Source of the DNA: JAZKAR01 sp040389065
GTDB lineage: Bacteria > Pseudomonadota > Gammaproteobacteria > Burkholderiales > Casimicrobiaceae
Assembly: GCA_040389065.1 (NCBI GenBank)
Contig: JAZKAR010000023.1
Coordinates: forward strand, 124,001 to 188,000
Reading direction: 5' to 3'
DNA length: 64,000 bases
In this document: positions 8,048-16,697 of the stretch, in pieces
Layout of the letters: each line of letters begins with the position of its first letter
How positions within the stretch are numbered: position 1 is the stretch's first letter
Notes under the pieces: generated by a model
Database searches by the model: none
Told to the model about the DNA's origin: nothing
Seen by the model: only the letters and a program-made list of their open reading frames with translations
Translations under genes and position numbers: made by a program

Positions 8048-9133
8048 ATGGCAGACGTATTATGTTTAGGAGAAATTCTGGTTGACTGGATTTGCACCAT
8101 ACCTGGCGCCGAATTAGGCGACGCCCATCATTCTACAAAAGCACCTGGCGGAGCACCTGCCAATACAGCAGTAGGGCTCGCTCGCCAAGGTATATCAACA
8201 GGATTTATCGGGCGTGTTTCTGATGATGCCTTTGGCTCTTGGCTTATATCAATATTAGAGCAAGAAGGTATTGATATTGAAGGTACCTTCCGCGATCCTG
8301 AAGCGCAAACCAGAATGGCGTATGTTGTTACTACCTTAACTGGCGACAGAAAATTAGCCGAATTTACACGCATTGCATGCGCTGATGCTCGTTTAACATC
8401 CGATGATTTACGCCCTCATCAATTTGCTAAAGCAGATATTCTTCATTTCGGCTCTATTTCACTCATTAGCGATACTGTCGCAAAAGCGACTCAAACGGCA
8501 GTAGAGTTAGCACGCAAAAATAATTTATTGGTATCGTATGATCCTAATGTACGATTAGGATTATGGCCCTCAGAAGAAATATGCAAACAAACTATTCTTG
8601 ATACCTTAAAATGGGCTGATCTCATTAAAATCAATGAAGATGAACTTGCCTTTCTAACTGGCTCAAGAGATTTAGAAGCTGCTGATACATTACGCGAAGA
8701 ACACGCTATTCCTATGCTGATTATCACGCTAGATTCACGCGGCTCCTATTTCACAACAGCAAAAGGAAGCCGGCTAGTGCCTGGCTTTTCTGTGAATATG
8801 ATTGAGGCAACGGGTGCTGGCGATGGCTTTAATGCAGGTGTCTTGGCTGGTCTCTTACATCATGTTAAAAAATCTAACGATAGCCGCCAAATGTTTGAAT
8901 CACTATCGTTGGATACTTTAAGCGATATCATCCGCCGTGGCAATGCAATCGGCGCACTCACCTGTATGCAACCTGGCGCTATGCCTGCTCTTCCTTATAA
9001 AGAAGATATTGATTCATTTCTTTTAGAGCAACGCGCAGCCAATTCCGAAATAAAAGCCCCTTCTTGCCATACGTGGCCGCAGCAAAGTGCTTATTCAGAC
9101 ACTACGCAGCAAAAGGCAGCCTACGACAATTAA
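8048..9133 (+). CDS. PfkB-family sugar kinase (fructokinase or KDG-kinase type)
   Basis: Ribokinase/PfkB family kinase of 361 residues that phosphorylates a sugar using ATP in the cytoplasm. Seen: N-terminal CLGEILVDW, the substrate-binding di-glycine APGGAPANTAVGLARQG (PfkB signature 1), a YDPNVR strand, INEDELAFLTG, and signature 2 ATGAGDGFNAGVLAGLL with catalytic Asp259. The APGGAPANTA and LGEILVD forms are commonest in fructokinases, but 2-keto-3-deoxygluconate kinases share them. The last ~40 residues are a non-conserved tail. Start supported by GGAG at 8033. It stands alone before a strong terminator. Since the next operon is Entner-Doudoroff, it could feed hexose phosphate into it; substrate is an inference. 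Confidence 0.88.
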   Translation: MADVLCLGEILVDWICTIPGAELGDAHHSTKAPGGAPANTAVGLARQGISTGFIGRVSDDAFGSWLISILEQEGIDIEGTFRDPEAQTRMAYVVTTLTGDRKLAEFTRIACADARLTSDDLRPHQFAKADILHFGSISLISDTVAKATQTAVELARKNNLLVSYDPNVRLGLWPSEEICKQTILDTLKWADLIKINEDELAFLTGSRDLEAADTLREEHAIPMLIITLDSRGSYFTTAKGSRLVPGFSVNMIEATGAGDGFNAGVLAGLLHHVKKSNDSRQMFESLSLDTLSDIIRRGNAIGALTCMQPGAMPALPYKEDIDSFLLEQRAANSEIKAPSCHTWPQQSAYSDTTQQKAAYDN

Positions 9134-9180
9134 TAAATGTTAATCCTTTGCTGTAAGCTTCGTTGTAAGTGTATAAATAA

Positions 9181-9208
9181 AAAATCCCCCGCTGTAGCGG
9201 GGGATTTT
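9181..9208. terminator. Strong bidirectional rho-independent terminator
   Basis: AAAATCCCCCGC (9181-9192) and its complement (9197-9208) form a perfect GC-rich stem around loop TGTA, with A-run upstream and T-run downstream. It serves the kinase gene on + and, 93 bases past its stop, the acetyltransferase-edd operon on -. Confidence 0.92.
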
Positions 9209-9301
9209 AAATGCCTAAATCTATAGGCAGATTATAGGCAAATAAGCGCCACTAAAAAAATTAAGCTTTATTAATTAATTTTGTTACTAACGCCTATACG
9301 C

Positions 9302-9793
9302 TTATGTACCCAAATAGCATGACATGACAACATGGTCAAGATAAGCGTTTTGCACTTTTCCTGCTTGCATAATTCGCCCCGATTCGCAAAAGCCAAATTG
9401 CTTAAGCAATGCATAACTTCGTGTGTTTTGCGCCCATAAAAAGGCAACTATTATTCTAAACTCTACCTCTTTAGCATACCGCATGCCAAACTCAAGTAAT
9501 GTTTTACCTAACCCTTTACCTCTAAAATCATTTGCTAAAAAATAACTGATTTCACTCACTTCATTGAAGGCTTCTCTTCCTTCTCTATAAGGAGATAGCG
9601 TTAAGTAGCCTACTATTTGATCGTTTATTTCCTTAACAAAAATAGCATATTTGTCTTTGTACTTTTCAAACCAAGCAGTTCGACTTTCAATGGAAACGGG
9701 AGTAAGATTTCCTGTAAACCCACCCTCTGCAATTATTCCATTGTAGAGTGAGGTAAGCGCAGGAATATCTTCATACACTGCTTGGCGAATCAT
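9302..9793 (-). CDS. GNAT N-acetyltransferase, phosphinothricin-acetyltransferase-like
   Basis: A 163-residue acetyl-CoA-dependent N-acetyltransferase of the PAT/MnaT type, which acetylate amino groups of methionine sulfone, phosphinothricin or similar amino acids. Seen: IRQAVYEDIPALTSLYN at the N-terminus, SIESRTAWFEKYKDKYAIFV, the acceptor-side strand GYLTLSPYR, and the acetyl-CoA P-loop region YFLANDFRGKGLGKTLLEFG (R/Q-x-x-G-x-G/A). The start is ATG 9793 because a TAAGGTTAG Shine-Dalgarno precedes it and the family begins MIR; a longer frame to 9880 overlaps the lactonase gene. It is the last gene of the edd operon, 40 bases after the lactonase stop. The role in that operon is unclear and may be incidental. 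Confidence 0.82.
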   Translation of the reverse strand: MIRQAVYEDIPALTSLYNGIIAEGGFTGNLTPVSIESRTAWFEKYKDKYAIFVKEINDQIVGYLTLSPYREGREAFNEVSEISYFLANDFRGKGLGKTLLEFGMRYAKEVEFRIIVAFLWAQNTRSYALLKQFGFCESGRIMQAGKVQNAYLDHVVMSCYLGT

Positions 9794-9833
9794 GACTAAC
9801 CTTATAAAAAATATCAATAATAAAAACAATTCC

Positions 9834-10763
9834 TTAACGCGTCCACGCACTCCCCAAATGCTCACGGCACCCGGGCACATTTACACGAAATGCTATTAAA
9901 TCTCCTGCTGGGGTACCTTTGCGTTCAGATTCAGGTCGGTCTAATCCCGCACTGGTAAATGCTAACCATTGGCGATCTTCACCAGCAAAACATGGCATAG
10001 TGGGGCAACGTACAGGCACAGGGTAAGAACATACTAAATTGCCCTCTTGATCCCACCGATCAATACGGCTGCCTTCAAACACAGCAACCCAGTAATGGCC
10101 ATCTTCACTCACTGCAGCGCCATCGGGTCGATCAGTACCCGTAGTATACTGTATGAATACCTTACGCTCACCTAGGCTGCCTGTAGCCAAATCAAAATCA
10201 TACCGCCAAACGCAACGCGCTCGAGTATCTGCTAAATACATAAAGCGATTATCAGGTGAAAAAGCCAACCCATTCCCTACCGTGAGGCCATCGACTGCAA
10301 CATTAACGCTGCCTGAATCAAATCGATATAGATGTGCTCCCGGTGTACGTGCATCAACAATGGCTGATACCCAAGAGCGCCCTAGCGCATCGGCCCGACC
10401 ATCATTAAATCGCTGAGCGGTAGAATCGAATGGAACATTAGCAATAAGCTTGGGTACTCCTTCATCAGGAAACGCCCATACGCCAATTCGCCCAAAACCA
10501 AGCCAAAGCGCAGGATTAGCAGTAGGAACAATTGCACTAATTTCATCAGGCATTGCAAGCTGTTCTGGCACTGTATTTTCAGGAAAATTTCGTAATATAT
10601 ATACAATTCGGCTATAGGTATCAACCCACCGTAATTGTCCATGCGCCCATCGAGGCGACTCTCCCAATTGGGTACCAGGGCAAGGCACAATCAATTGTTC
10701 GTTTTGAATATCAAAAAAATTTCTCATCGATTCAGCAGCTTTAGAAAAAGATAAATTTTCCAT
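9834..10763 (-). CDS. SMP-30/gluconolactonase-family lactonase
   Basis: Six-bladed beta-propeller Ca2+-dependent sugar lactonase (309 residues). Seen: the first metal ligand in LGESPRW, RWVDTYSRIVYI, the RFNDGRADALGRSWVS block, NGLAFSPDNRFMYLADT and RPDGAAVSEDGHYWVA, which supply the Glu, Asn and Asp metal ligands of the SMP-30 fold. No signal peptide, so cytoplasmic. Two bases separate it from eda, so it is co-transcribed with edd-eda. The NagB-like 6-phosphogluconolactonase normally beside zwf is missing here, so this enzyme may open glucono-lactone or its 6-phosphate ahead of Edd. That is inference from position; related enzymes act on other aldonolactones. Confidence 0.85.
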   Translation of the reverse strand: MENLSFSKAAESMRNFFDIQNEQLIVPCPGTQLGESPRWAHGQLRWVDTYSRIVYILRNFPENTVPEQLAMPDEISAIVPTANPALWLGFGRIGVWAFPDEGVPKLIANVPFDSTAQRFNDGRADALGRSWVSAIVDARTPGAHLYRFDSGSVNVAVDGLTVGNGLAFSPDNRFMYLADTRARCVWRYDFDLATGSLGERKVFIQYTTGTDRPDGAAVSEDGHYWVAVFEGSRIDRWDQEGNLVCSYPVPVRCPTMPCFAGEDRQWLAFTSAGLDRPESERKGTPAGDLIAFRVNVPGCREHLGSAWTR

Positions 10764-10765
10764 AC

Positions 10766-11467
10766 TTAAGCAGCCTCCCAGGCTAACAGCGCTTCGCGCA
10801 CTCGTGTTGTTAATACCTGTGAGGCTTGGGGGCTTTCATTAAAACCAACCGTCAACCAGGTTCCTCCTACTGCAATCACTGAAGAAATTGACTTCCAATC
10901 ACTTAATGTATTAACAGTTACTCCACCCGTAGGAATAAACGCTAAATCATTCCCTAACGCGGATGAAAGACCAGCAAGCGCTTTTGGCCCGCCAGCAGCC
11001 ATTGCCGGAAAAAACTTTAGCGTGCGAAACCCTGCCTCATACGCCATCATTACCTCTGAAGCGGTTGCTACACCCGGCACCCAGCTTACATTGATATCAG
11101 TAGCTGCTTGCGCTAGCGTGGCGGTAAATCCCGGGGATATAAATAATGAAGCGCCAGCATCTTTTGCTCGCCGAAAATCTTCTTCGCTACGTACAGTTCC
11201 TACTGAAAGCTGCATGTCAGGATAAATACGAGCGATTGCCTCAATAGCATCTAAGGAGCCAGGAGTACGCAATGTAACTTCAATCTGGTTGAGGCCGCCC
11301 TCTAACAAGGCCCCTGCAATACGTAAGCCTGCATCAGCATTTTCTACTACCACTACAGGTAAAATAGGTTGGCGTATCCAATTACGCACGGTAGTTTGTA
11401 ACTTATCTAAGGTTACATTAGCAGCTGAATTAACAGCCGAACTAGCAACTACATTAGCTTGAGTCAT
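10766..11467 (-). CDS. eda: KDPG aldolase (2-dehydro-3-deoxyphosphogluconate aldolase)
   Basis: Cleaves KDPG to pyruvate and glyceraldehyde-3-phosphate, the final Entner-Doudoroff step. Class I aldolase of the TIM-barrel fold, here 233 residues including about 20 extra N-terminal residues. Seen: PILPVVVVENAD, the proton-transfer Glu63 in QIEVTLRT, SVGTVRSEEDFRRAKDAGASLFISPG, and the Schiff-base Lys151 in FRTLKFFPA followed by the phosphate-binding GGPKAL and IPTGGV. All active-site residues are present. Its ATG overlaps the edd stop by four bases (ATGA), so translation is coupled. Expected repression by HexR with the rest of the operon. Confidence 0.95.
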   Translation of the reverse strand: MTQANVVASSAVNSAANVTLDKLQTTVRNWIRQPILPVVVVENADAGLRIAGALLEGGLNQIEVTLRTPGSLDAIEAIARIYPDMQLSVGTVRSEEDFRRAKDAGASLFISPGFTATLAQAATDINVSWVPGVATASEVMMAYEAGFRTLKFFPAMAAGGPKALAGLSSALGNDLAFIPTGGVTVNTLSDWKSISSVIAVGGTWLTVGFNESPQASQVLTTRVREALLAWEAA

Positions 11468-13305
11468 GATGAGGTTCCTTGTGAAGAAGCACGAGTGATA
11501 CCAAAAAGAACGCTAGCCCCTTCTTCTGCGCCCCCTACAACCTGACGAAATGTTTCAAAATAACCTCTACCCAGGCTTACACCACTATGGAGCGAAATTG
11601 CACTGGGCCGTGCCTCTAAATTTGCATGAGTAAATAATTCACCTGTTAACCCATCAACCCGGATGACATCGCCATCTTGCAAACGTGATAAAGGCCCGCC
11701 TAAACTTGCTTCTGGTGTCACATGAATAGCCGCCAATACCTTCCCAGAGGCCCCGCTCATACGCCCATCGGTCACTAAGGCTACGTTATATCCTCGATCT
11801 TGCACCACACTTAATGCAGGCGTCAGTTTATGTAACTCTGGCATTCCATTCGCATGCGGCCCTTGATCTCTTACCACCACCACCACATCACGATTTAATT
11901 CACCCGCCTCAAATGCAGCAATGACCTGTAATTGATCTGTAAATACGCGGCAAGGAGCTTCTACTACGCGGTATTCATGTTTAACAGCAGAAACTTTTGC
12001 AATGGAACGCCCTAAATTACCAGATAGCAATCGTAAACCGCCATCAGCCTCAAAAGGGGTCTCTGGTCTACGCAAAACCGAGGTATCTAGCGACTCATTC
12101 GGTATAGATTCACGTTTGAATTGCCCATTAGCATCTAGTGCTGGCTCAGCAACCGTTTCTGCAAGAGAAGTACCCCAAACAGTAAGCGCTTCGCCATCTA
12201 CATACCCAGCTTCAATCAGCCATTGAATCACTGCAGCAGTACCGCCTGCAGCCTGAAAAGCATTTACATCAGCCTGACCATTAGGATACATACGCGTAAT
12301 TAAGGGCACATTGTGAGAAAGCTCATCAAGATCCGTCCAATCAATTTGATAACCAGCTGCCCGTGCTACCGCTAGCCAATGAATGGCATGATTTGTTGAC
12401 CCTCCTGTTGCCAGTAGGCCTACCAATGCATTGACTAAACAACGTGCATCGACAATTCGACCAATGGCAAGGCTCCGACGCCCTGCAGCCGCTGTTACAG
12501 CTCGAACACTTTCTTGCAGCAAGGCCTCACGCAGCGGGGTATAAGGTTGAATAAAAGCGCCACCAGGAAACTGCAGGCCCATCAAATCTAACATCATCTG
12601 ATTTGAGTTAGCGGTTCCATAAAATGTACAGGTTCCACTTTCATGGTACGAAGCTTCTTCTGCTGCTAATAACTCTTCACGGCTAGCTTTGCCCTGAGCC
12701 GCTTGCTGGCGTACTTTAGCCTTATCAGCATTTGAAATGCCAGAACTCATTGGCCCGCCCGGAATAAATACGGTTGGCAAATGCCCAAAGCCTAATGCTC
12801 CGATCAATAATCCTGGTGCAATTTTATCGCATATACCTAATAAGATCGCTCCATCAAACATATCGTGCGATAACCCGACAGCTGTTGATAATGCGATCAC
12901 ATCGCGTGAAAATAAAGAGAGTTCCATCCCTTCACGGCCTTGTGTGATTCCATCGCACATTGCTGGTACACCTGCAGCTACTTGCATGGTAGCACCCACA
13001 TGCGCAGCTGCTTTCCTAATACGCGCAGGCCAATCTTCGTAAGGATGATGCGCCGAAAGCATATCGTTATAGGAGGTTACGACGCCTAAATGAGGCGCTC
13101 GATGCAAAGAAATGATTTTACGTGTCGTTGAAGGATAAATAGCCGTGGTATGAGCAATATTTGCACAACCCACCTGGCTGCGATCAGCAGCTTTAGTAGG
13201 TAATGCAGCAAGATACGCTTCGCGAGTGGCTTGAGAGCGTTGTTCAATGCGTGCTCGAACAGCTTGAATAACAGGATGAAGCGCAGCAGTCATAGGAGGT
13301 CTCAT
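11464..13305 (-). CDS. edd: Phosphogluconate dehydratase
   Basis: Dehydrates 6-phosphogluconate to KDPG in the Entner-Doudoroff pathway. IlvD/Edd family with a 4Fe-4S cluster, 613 residues, normal length. Seen: VTSYNDMLSAHHPYEDWP, MCDGITQGREGMELSLFSRDVIA, the cluster/substrate region LGICDKIAPG, ESGTCTFYGTANSNQMM, the ATGGSTNHAIHWLA block and VTDGRMSGASGKVLAAIHVTPEA near the end. The cysteines expected to bind the cluster (MCDG, GICDK, GTCTFYG) are all present. Two start codons, ATG 13305 and ATG 13293, are possible and neither has a good Shine-Dalgarno. First gene of an edd-eda-lactonase-acetyltransferase operon, transcribed away from zwf, with a HexR-like palindrome 30 bases upstream. Confidence 0.96.
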   Translation of the reverse strand: MRPPMTAALHPVIQAVRARIEQRSQATREAYLAALPTKAADRSQVGCANIAHTTAIYPSTTRKIISLHRAPHLGVVTSYNDMLSAHHPYEDWPARIRKAAAHVGATMQVAAGVPAMCDGITQGREGMELSLFSRDVIALSTAVGLSHDMFDGAILLGICDKIAPGLLIGALGFGHLPTVFIPGGPMSSGISNADKAKVRQQAAQGKASREELLAAEEASYHESGTCTFYGTANSNQMMLDLMGLQFPGGAFIQPYTPLREALLQESVRAVTAAAGRRSLAIGRIVDARCLVNALVGLLATGGSTNHAIHWLAVARAAGYQIDWTDLDELSHNVPLITRMYPNGQADVNAFQAAGGTAAVIQWLIEAGYVDGEALTVWGTSLAETVAEPALDANGQFKRESIPNESLDTSVLRRPETPFEADGGLRLLSGNLGRSIAKVSAVKHEYRVVEAPCRVFTDQLQVIAAFEAGELNRDVVVVVRDQGPHANGMPELHKLTPALSVVQDRGYNVALVTDGRMSGASGKVLAAIHVTPEASLGGPLSRLQDGDVIRVDGLTGELFTHANLEARPSAISLHSGVSLGRGYFETFRQVVGGAEEGASVLFGITRASSQGTSS

Positions 13306-13335
13306 TATTTTTGCGTAAAACCATTGGCAACGTGA

Positions 13336-13350
13336 AGTAACTATATTACA
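13336..13350. promoter_or_regulatory. Candidate HexR operator upstream of edd
   Basis: Read on the - strand, TGTAATATAGTTACT closely fits the HexR palindrome known from gammaproteobacteria (TGTAAT-N3-ATTACA type). It sits 31 bases before the edd start, where it would cover the promoter. A hexR gene lies 1.8 kb away on the other strand, supporting local control. Confidence 0.55.
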
Positions 13351-13504
13351 TCAACCGCTCCTTCACCGCCAATCCTTAACATCTACTATTTTTGTGTCAT
13401 ACCTTATCTAAGTTTTTAGGCATAAAATGCTAGAAACTACACGCTTTAATATTAGTATTCCCTTTATTTTTAGAGAGTTTTTATATTCAAGACCTCATTC
13501 TTCA

Positions 13505-13519
13505 TGTAACATAATTTCA
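13505..13519. promoter_or_regulatory. Second, weaker HexR-like site upstream of zwf
   Basis: TGTAACATAATTTCA keeps most of the TGTAAT-N3-ATTACA dyad, with mismatches in each arm. It lies 72 bases before the zwf start codon in the divergent edd/zwf promoter region. Weaker than the edd-side site. Confidence 0.35.
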
Positions 13520-13590
13520 CTCTTATTTCTGTCGTGCTCTTTTGAGCATCATACAGCGCTTTCTATTACTCTTACGTTGCCGAGGTTCAT

Positions 13591-15084
13591 ATGCTTCACG
13601 TTCCTGATGGAAGCCATGCCACTGATGTTAAAGCTGTTGATCCATTCACCTTAGTATTGCATGGCGCAGCTGGTGATTTGGCAAGACGAAAAATTATTCC
13701 TGCTTTAGCACGCTTAGCACGCGATGGTTACTTGCCTGCTGAAAGCCGTATTATCTTATCGCAACGCTCAGAGCAAAGTGCGAGTGAGGCGCTTGAAGCC
13801 GTTGAGCAATTTTTAAAAGCAGCGGGCGATAAAGACGCACTCGATGTTTTGCCTTATCTTGCCCCCTATATTAAAACAGCTACCCTTACGCTTGGCACTC
13901 CCGAAGCGCGTGAGATATTAAAAAATGCAGTGCAAGGCTCGCCTGAACCTGTTGTGCATTATGCTGCGCTTCCTGCCTCAAGGTTTTTTGATTTAATTGC
14001 TTGCCTAGAACCTATACGTGACCCTGCACGGTTGCGTCTTGTGCTAGAAAAACCTTTAGGATTTGATGGTGTCGAATCAGCTGCTATTGAGCGCGCCGTT
14101 GCTGAGGTGCTTGATGAATCTCAAGTCTACCGTATTGATCATTACCTCGGGAAGCAAGCGGTTCAAAACTTATTGGCGTTACGTTTAGGGAATCGGATTT
14201 TTGAACCTCTTCTCACACGCGAACATGTATCGCACGTTCAAATTACGGTTGCCGAAGATTTAGGCGTAGAAGGCCGCGCAGGCTTCTATGAACAGTCGGG
14301 CGCACTGCGAGACATGGTACAAAGCCATATGTTACAATTACTTGCAACTGTTGCCATGGAACCTCCCGTATCATTAGAAGCTGATGCATTGCGAGATGAA
14401 AAGCTGAAAGTTTTACGCTCTTTAAAAGTTCCCTCGATTGCCGGTGCCTCTGAAATTGTAACGGGTCAGTATGTTTCAGGCCATGTACTAGGGCAACCAG
14501 TACCAGCCTATCGTGATGAAAAAGGAGTAGCCCCTAACTCTCTTACTGAAACATATGTAGCGCTTCGTACTGAAGTACAAACATGGCGCTGGGCTGGCGT
14601 TCCTTTTTTATTGCGAACGGGTAAGCGCATGCCAGAACGCTCTGCTGAAATTGTGGTGCAATTTAGAGACGTTCCGCGCAAATTATTTGAACCTGTTGGA
14701 GGTACCTGGGCAGGTAATCGTCTGGTTATTCATTTGCAACCAGAAGATTTTCTTGAATTACATTTGCTGGCTAAAGCGCCAGGTGAACGGGAGCGTTTGC
14801 GGCCTGTGGCGCTAGATCTAGACTTTTTTAACACATGGCGAATTCCCGTTCGCGATGCTTATGAGCGTTTACTCACCGATATTTTACGAGGCAGACTCAA
14901 TTTATTTTTACGGCGCGATGAAGTTGCAGCGTCTTGGAAATTTCTTGATCAAGTTCGTAACGATATCGCAGCACATGGCTTAAGACCTGCCCCTTATTCA
15001 GCAGGAACTTACGGCCCAGCCGCTGCCACAGCCCTGGCACTACGCGCTGAAGCCATGTGGGCTGAAGACATTCGTTTAGGATAA
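13591..15084 (+). CDS. zwf: Glucose-6-phosphate 1-dehydrogenase
   Basis: Oxidises glucose-6-phosphate to 6-phosphoglucono-lactone with NAD(P)+, feeding the Entner-Doudoroff and pentose phosphate routes. 497 residues, normal length. Seen: the nucleotide-binding start VLHGAAGDLARRKIIPAL, EKPLGFDGVES, the substrate and catalytic motif YRIDHYLGKQAVQNLLALR, the SGALRDMVQSHMLQLLATVAMEPP block, and VPFLLRTGKRMPERSAEIVVQF. The usual GASGDL is GAAGDL and LGKE is LGKQ, small departures. Start ATG 13591 is supported by CGAGG six bases upstream. hexR follows 17 bases downstream, suggesting one transcript. The pgl and glk genes often found here are absent. Confidence 0.95.
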   Translation: MLHVPDGSHATDVKAVDPFTLVLHGAAGDLARRKIIPALARLARDGYLPAESRIILSQRSEQSASEALEAVEQFLKAAGDKDALDVLPYLAPYIKTATLTLGTPEAREILKNAVQGSPEPVVHYAALPASRFFDLIACLEPIRDPARLRLVLEKPLGFDGVESAAIERAVAEVLDESQVYRIDHYLGKQAVQNLLALRLGNRIFEPLLTREHVSHVQITVAEDLGVEGRAGFYEQSGALRDMVQSHMLQLLATVAMEPPVSLEADALRDEKLKVLRSLKVPSIAGASEIVTGQYVSGHVLGQPVPAYRDEKGVAPNSLTETYVALRTEVQTWRWAGVPFLLRTGKRMPERSAEIVVQFRDVPRKLFEPVGGTWAGNRLVIHLQPEDFLELHLLAKAPGERERLRPVALDLDFFNTWRIPVRDAYERLLTDILRGRLNLFLRRDEVAASWKFLDQVRNDIAAHGLRPAPYSAGTYGPAAATALALRAEAMWAEDIRLG

Positions 15085-15101
15085 TTTCATGATTTTATTT
15101 T

Positions 15102-15968
15102 GTGGCTATTTTTGGTTATTTATCAGCCATGCTTGAACGCGTTCGCCAATGTCTACCCGCCCTTTCTCCTGCTGAAGCGCGGGTAGCACAATTATTACTA
15201 GAACACCCGCACGCCTTTGTTCGTACACCTGTTGTGGAACTTGCACGAAAGTCGAAAGTAAGTGCGCCTACCGTTGTACGTTTTTGCCGCTCAATGGGCG
15301 CTCAAGGCTTACATGATTTTAAATTACTGCTAGCGGCAGCATTGTACGGAAATACCTCTAGCGCCCACCCGCTAGTCGATGAGCATGATTCCCTTTCAAG
15401 TCTTACTCAAAAGGTAATTGAAGGCGCAACACAAGCCCTTCGCTCTATTGTTCTTACTCTTAATACTACGACTGTAGATAAAATTATCTCGGCAATGCTG
15501 CTGGCTAAACGTATCGATTTTGTAGGTGTTGGGCAATCATCGTTAGTAGCTCAAGATGCTCAACAAAAGTTATTTCGCTTTGGTATCGTTTGCAGTGCCT
15601 ATAGCGATGCTGCCATGCAGGTTATTAGCGCCTCTCAGCTTCATAAAGATGATTTACTTGTACTTATTTCAGCAGGCGGACGCAGCCCTGAACTCTTTGA
15701 AGCATTGAAAGTTGCCCGAAAAAGAGGGGCTTATGTAGCCTCTATTAGCCCTTCTGACAGTAAAGTTGCGCGCTTATCAGACTGGGCCTTATACGCTGAA
15801 CCGATGGATGATCCTAATATTCATCTACCTATGCTTAGCCGCTTACAGCATTTAGCGATTATTGATATTATTGCCGTTGCACTCGCTCAACGTTTAGGAA
15901 AAACCGGTAGAGAACAGCTTAAGTATACGAAAGAAGTGTTAGCTGAAAGGCGTAAAGGAATTCTTTAG
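15102..15968 (+). CDS. hexR: HexR, RpiR-family transcriptional regulator
   Basis: Regulator with an N-terminal RpiR helix-turn-helix (residues about 10-85: LSPAEARVAQLLLEHP, KVSAPTVVRFCRSMGAQGLHDFK) and a C-terminal SIS sugar-phosphate isomerase-like domain (about 120-260: VGVGQSSLVAQDAQQKLFRFG, LVLISAGGRSPELFEALKVARKRGA). In known systems HexR represses zwf, edd and eda and is released by KDPG. The GTG at 15102 gives 288 residues; an ATG nine codons later (15129, MLERVRQ) is an equally good start, and neither has a Shine-Dalgarno. Its position after zwf and the palindromes in the edd/zwf gap support the assignment over other RpiR members. No fused glucokinase domain, unlike the Glk-HexR fusions of Burkholderia. 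Confidence 0.9.
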   Translation: MAIFGYLSAMLERVRQCLPALSPAEARVAQLLLEHPHAFVRTPVVELARKSKVSAPTVVRFCRSMGAQGLHDFKLLLAAALYGNTSSAHPLVDEHDSLSSLTQKVIEGATQALRSIVLTLNTTTVDKIISAMLLAKRIDFVGVGQSSLVAQDAQQKLFRFGIVCSAYSDAAMQVISASQLHKDDLLVLISAGGRSPELFEALKVARKRGAYVASISPSDSKVARLSDWALYAEPMDDPNIHLPMLSRLQHLAIIDIIAVALAQRLGKTGREQLKYTKEVLAERRKGIL

Positions 15969-16162
15969 CTGTGAATTTGCTGTCGGCAGTTTCAAATATA
16001 AAGTGGCCCAATGATTAAGATGAGCAAACTGTATTATTCAATACATCTCTTAGAATATATGCCTAAACCGCTTTATTATCTCAATAATATGATCGTCATA
16101 GTATCTGTCATTTACACGTTAAAACAGCAATCTGCCTAACCAGCTTTGCTGAATATGTATTA

Positions 16163-16190
16163 GGCATCTTTCTTTTTTAAAAAAGATGCC
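16163..16190. terminator. Hairpin at the 3' end of the hemerythrin gene
   Basis: GGCATCTTT (16163-16171) pairs with 16182-16190, with further T/A pairing inside. It lies 22 bases beyond the hemerythrin stop on the - strand. No clear T-run follows, so terminator is likely but not certain. Confidence 0.5.
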
Positions 16191-16211
16191 AGTAGTGGAT
16201 TACAATATTTA

Positions 16212-16697
16212 TTACAACGAAAATGCCTCAGTAGTTTCGCCGACTACTTTTTTTCTAGCACTTCCCTGCTGTATTAAACTTTTCTGAAGATTCATCATCT
16301 CTTCCCCCAAGGCATCGAGCTGCTCTGCATTCAGTAGTTTTTTTACTTTAGGAAATAGATGCTCTTCTTCTTCCTTGTGATGATGTTCCGCTTGCTCAGT
16401 TAACACCTTTAATTTAGGTTCAAATGTCGTTTCTTCAGGATTTAATGCCACTAAATCAGCCAACAATCGTTTAAGGGATAAATGCTCCTCAAGCGACTCT
16501 AACAAGATATCTTCTGTGCGTACATTTTTGACAGCAGGATAAAATACCTGCTCTTCCGATGCTATATGTACGGTTAATTCATCTCCCGCTTTTGAAAAGA
16601 GCTGAGTAATATTTTCTTTATTTTTCTCTTTAAGCGTTTGACTAAGTAAAGCCTCAAGCGAACGATGCTGTTTGATAAGAAGTTCTATTGCATTCAT
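16212..16697 (-). CDS. Hemerythrin-like HHE-domain protein
   Basis: A 161-residue four-helix-bundle protein expected to bind a di-iron centre, with roles in O2 or NO sensing or storage and oxidative or nitrosative stress. Seen: an N-terminal KQHRSLEALL helix, HIASEEQVFYPAV (His-x3-Glu), the second-repeat EEHLSLKRLLADL, and HHKEEEEHLFPKV with further His/Glu ligands. The ~25-residue C-terminal tail is not conserved. It is monocistronic, with a hairpin after its stop. A 500-base A/T-rich gap separates it from the divergent pseudo-kinase. No regulatory sequence such as an FNR or NorR box is evident to me. Confidence 0.85.
   Translation of the reverse strand: MNAIELLIKQHRSLEALLSQTLKEKNKENITQLFSKAGDELTVHIASEEQVFYPAVKNVRTEDILLESLEEHLSLKRLLADLVALNPEETTFEPKLKVLTEQAEHHHKEEEEHLFPKVKKLLNAEQLDALGEEMMNLQKSLIQQGSARKKVVGETTEAFSL

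Noticed and set aside
9302..9880. Longer start for the acetyltransferase at 9880
   Set aside because: It adds a hydrophobic leader overlapping the lactonase gene; ATG 9793 has a good Shine-Dalgarno and matches the family start.
13427..13654. 75-codon frame in the edd/zwf gap
   Set aside because: Runs into the zwf start in another frame and lacks a ribosome binding site; the region is better explained as promoter with HexR-like sites.
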